In this document: positions 62,285-64,000 of the stretch, piece after piece
Numbering within the stretch: the stretch's first letter is position 1
Layout of the letters: every line of letters starts with the position of its first letter
NCBI GenBank assembly: GCA_947471745.1
Contig: CANJKZ010001023.1
Location: 310,001-374,000, forward strand
From: Closterium sp. Naga37s-1
Lineage: Eukaryota > Streptophyta > Zygnematophyceae > Desmidiales > Closteriaceae
Direction: 5' to 3'
DNA: 64,000 nt
Made by a program: the position numbers and the translations under genes
Notes under the pieces: model-generated
Told to the model about the DNA's origin: nothing
The model's input: the letters and a program-made list of their open reading frames with translations, nothing else
Databases searched by the model: none

Positions 62285-63452
62285 CTACCTAAGCCAAGCA
62301 GGCGGTTTTCGAGCAAGGCAAGGAGTCCGTAACTGGTAGCAGGCAGGCAGACAAGTGTTAGGAGCCCAACCTGGCCGTTGACTCAGCGTCAAATACGCCG
62401 AAGCCCGTCTACAGTTGTACGCACATATTTGAAATAAACACTCGCAGGGCGAGAGATTCCCGCAAGTGAGGGCCTGATCAGTGAACGGCCAAGGGGGAGG
62501 GGGACACGGTGCTGTGGAAGTGCAGGTAGTGCCGGTGAGAGGCTTTAAGAACATGCGACCACGGCAGGCTGATTCACACGGCGCGCACACTCCCTGCCGA
62601 AACGGCATCGCATACGCCTTCTTCGCCGCACACCCGCTGCCGTACGTCACCCCGTCAGCCCCACACACGACCGACGTCGCCAGCGGGCAGACGTCATAAA
62701 AGATCCGGTTTTTGCAGGGTATTAGGAGCAGTTGCCCTTGCGAGATGGCGGAATCGTCGCAGGAGGGGAGAGTGTTGGTGTCGCAGATAGAAATGGGGAA
62801 AGTGTTGTTGAGGCAGAGAGTGTTGAAATACTTGGATATGGAAGCGAGGGTATCGTTTGCAATGACAGTGTAGGGGATAACGTCGGAAGAGAGTGAGTCG
62901 GCGCTGAACGCGTCGATTGCCCCTGCGACACACACCTGCTGCCCGATCTGGAAGTACGGCGGGTCACACTGCGATGGGAAGAGGAGGAGAGAAAGGAGCC
63001 GGACGAGCGGAGCAGGGTGAGAGGTGGGGGCATGGAGTCAACATGAGATAAGGAGAACAGGCAGTAACAAGCCAAGTAATCCAGGGTGTATACTAGATCT
63101 TACCCTGAGCCTGGGATTGAGCTTCATGAAGTCATCCATGGAGAGCAAAGCAGCGTTGGCGATCACTTGTGAGGCACCTCAAAGTGGTCCCATGCTAGGG
63201 TGTACACAATAGCTTACCTTGAGAGCCCAAGGTGTAAAACTAGAGCTTACCCTGAGCCCGGGATTGAGCTTCATAAAATCATCCATGGAGAGCAGAGCAG
63301 CATTGGCGATGCGGCTGCAGGTGTCGGCCTGGGTGACAGAGTACCACTCAGCGCACTCCACGCTCACCAGCTCCACTGTCAGCGGCGCCACACAGAGCAG
63401 CATTGATGGATCCAAAGGGGCTGTGGTGGTGCATCTCAGCCCTGGGTTGAGG
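62285..63452 (-). CDS. LysM/Kazal secreted protein (5' part beyond window or unassigned)
   Basis: Two exons are clear: 63250-63452 and 62285-62968, which join in frame. The first encodes a LysM domain of the Cys-containing type (EWYSVTQADTCSRIANAALL, then FMKLNPGLRC across the intron). The second encodes a further LysM-like unit (YTVIANDTLASISKYFN, LPSCDDSAISQGQLLLIPC), then a Kazal-like unit (CPLATSVVCGADGVTYGSGC) and a Pro/Cys-rich tail ending LARKPPAWLR. LysM domains bind GlcNAc polymers such as chitin or peptidoglycan; Kazal domains usually inhibit serine proteases, so a wall-associated or defence role is plausible but inferred. The signal peptide and first exons are not seen; they lie upstream, probably beyond 63700 or outside the window. 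Confidence 0.72.
63100..63240 (-). repeat. Echo of LysM exon 3' end with palindrome
   Basis: The last ~65 bp of the LysM exon with donor (63245-63310) are copied at 63103-63165. GTGAGGCACCTCAAAG (63169-63184) lies just after the copy, that is between the two copies, and a third trace (GAGAGCCCAAGGTGTAAAACTA) follows. Confidence 0.8.
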
Positions 63453-63479
63453 CTGCGAGGGGGGGATGGAGGGAGGGAG

Positions 63480-63640
63480 GAGTGGGGAGTTAGGGTGTCT
63501 GCCTGGGTGACCAAGCACCACTCGGCACACTCCACGCTCACCAGCTCCACTGTTAGCGGTGCCACGCAGAGCAGCATTGAGGGGTCTAGAGAGGCCGTGG
63601 TGGCGCATCTCAGCCCTGGGTTGAGGCTGCGAGGGGGTAA
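63480..63640 (-). repeat. Echo of LysM exon 5' part
   Basis: A ~135-bp copy of the acceptor side of the LysM exon (LNPGLRCATTASLDPSML and VECAEWCLVTQADT) upstream of the true exon. Tyr of EWYSV is replaced by Cys and the copy stops before CSRI, so it is truncated. Confidence 0.82.
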
Positions 63641-63748
63641 GGGCAAAGGGAGCGGAAGAAAAGGTGGGTTACACGAAGGACATTCGCAGACTCGCAGCAC
63701 CAGTGAGCCCATGGATTTTTTAGTCAAGCGAAACATTTACAGCAAGAA

Positions 63749-64000
63749 GCGGGTGAGCGAATCGAGTAAAACACTCACAGCAAGAGGCGGGTGAGCGAAT
63801 CGAGTAAAACACTAACAGCAAGAGGCGGGTGAGCGAATCGAGTAAAACACTCACAGCAAGAGGCGGGTGAGCGAATCGAGTAAAACACTCACAGCAAGAG
63901 GCGGGTGAGCGAATCGAGTAAAACACTCACAGCAAGAGGCGGGTGAGCGAATCGAGTAAAACACTCACAGCAAGAGGCGGGTGAGCGAATCGAGTAAAAC
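63749..64000. repeat. 38-bp tandem repeat at the window edge
   Basis: At least 6.6 copies of a 38-bp unit (GCGGGTGAGCGAATCGAGTA plus AAACACTCACAGCAAGAG), period exactly 38, running off the window. It probably lies in an intron of the LysM gene. Confidence 0.95.

Overview
This is nuclear DNA of a green-lineage eukaryote. The evidence is a nuclear gene for a plastid ribosomal protein (bL12c) with a transit peptide, a plant-type MSI1, calnexin and universal stress protein, an ABC1-type kinase, a FUT8-like fucosyltransferase family also known from plants, a plant-type chromovirus, and a tRNA-Ile(AAT) of plant sequence. The genes are intron-rich with GC-rich exons. A streptophyte alga, possibly a zygnematophyte, is my best guess; the lineage below 'green plants' is inference.

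Layout: 0.95-4.4 kb (-) coiled-coil protein of the SSX2IP/ADIP family; 5.5-9.2 kb (+) LanC-like protein; 9.6-13.3 kb two abutting satellite arrays between copies of an exon-like fragment; 14.0-15.7 kb minisatellites and a ~0.6 kb tandem duplication; 17.7-22.9 kb (-) MSI1/RBAP48 histone-binding WD40 protein; 23.46 kb tRNA-Ile; 24.6-27.6 kb (+) universal stress protein; 28.3-34.0 kb (-) calnexin; 35.9-36.5 kb (-) plastid L12; 37.0-44.0 kb (-) a decayed Ty3/gypsy chromovirus with a 1.4 kb TRIM-like element nested in its integrase, both with perfect 5-bp target duplications; 44.4-49.7 kb (+) FUT8-like fucosyltransferase; 50.7-59.8 kb (+) giant ABC1 kinase; 60.5-61.4 kb (-) small secreted fasciclin-domain protein; 62.3 kb to beyond the edge (-) secreted LysM/Kazal protein. 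For MSI1, USP, calnexin, ABC1K, the fucosyltransferase and the FAS1 gene the exon phases I worked out join into one open frame, apart from a premature TAG in the fucosyltransferase and small base-count uncertainties in calnexin exons 9-10. There is no operon or shared pathway; the genes are ordinary housekeeping, secretory and plastid genes.

The most unusual property is structural. Almost every multi-exon gene carries 'exon echoes': extra, often partial copies of an exon plus its splice junction lying in the neighbouring intron. At many of these duplications a short palindrome, TTTTGAG-NNNN-CTCAAAA, sits exactly at the junction between the two copies. Its outer arms are nearly constant, while its central four bases vary (TCGA, GCGC, ACGT, AATT) but stay self-complementary. 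I know of no described element with this behaviour, and I regard it as the candidate undescribed system in this window.
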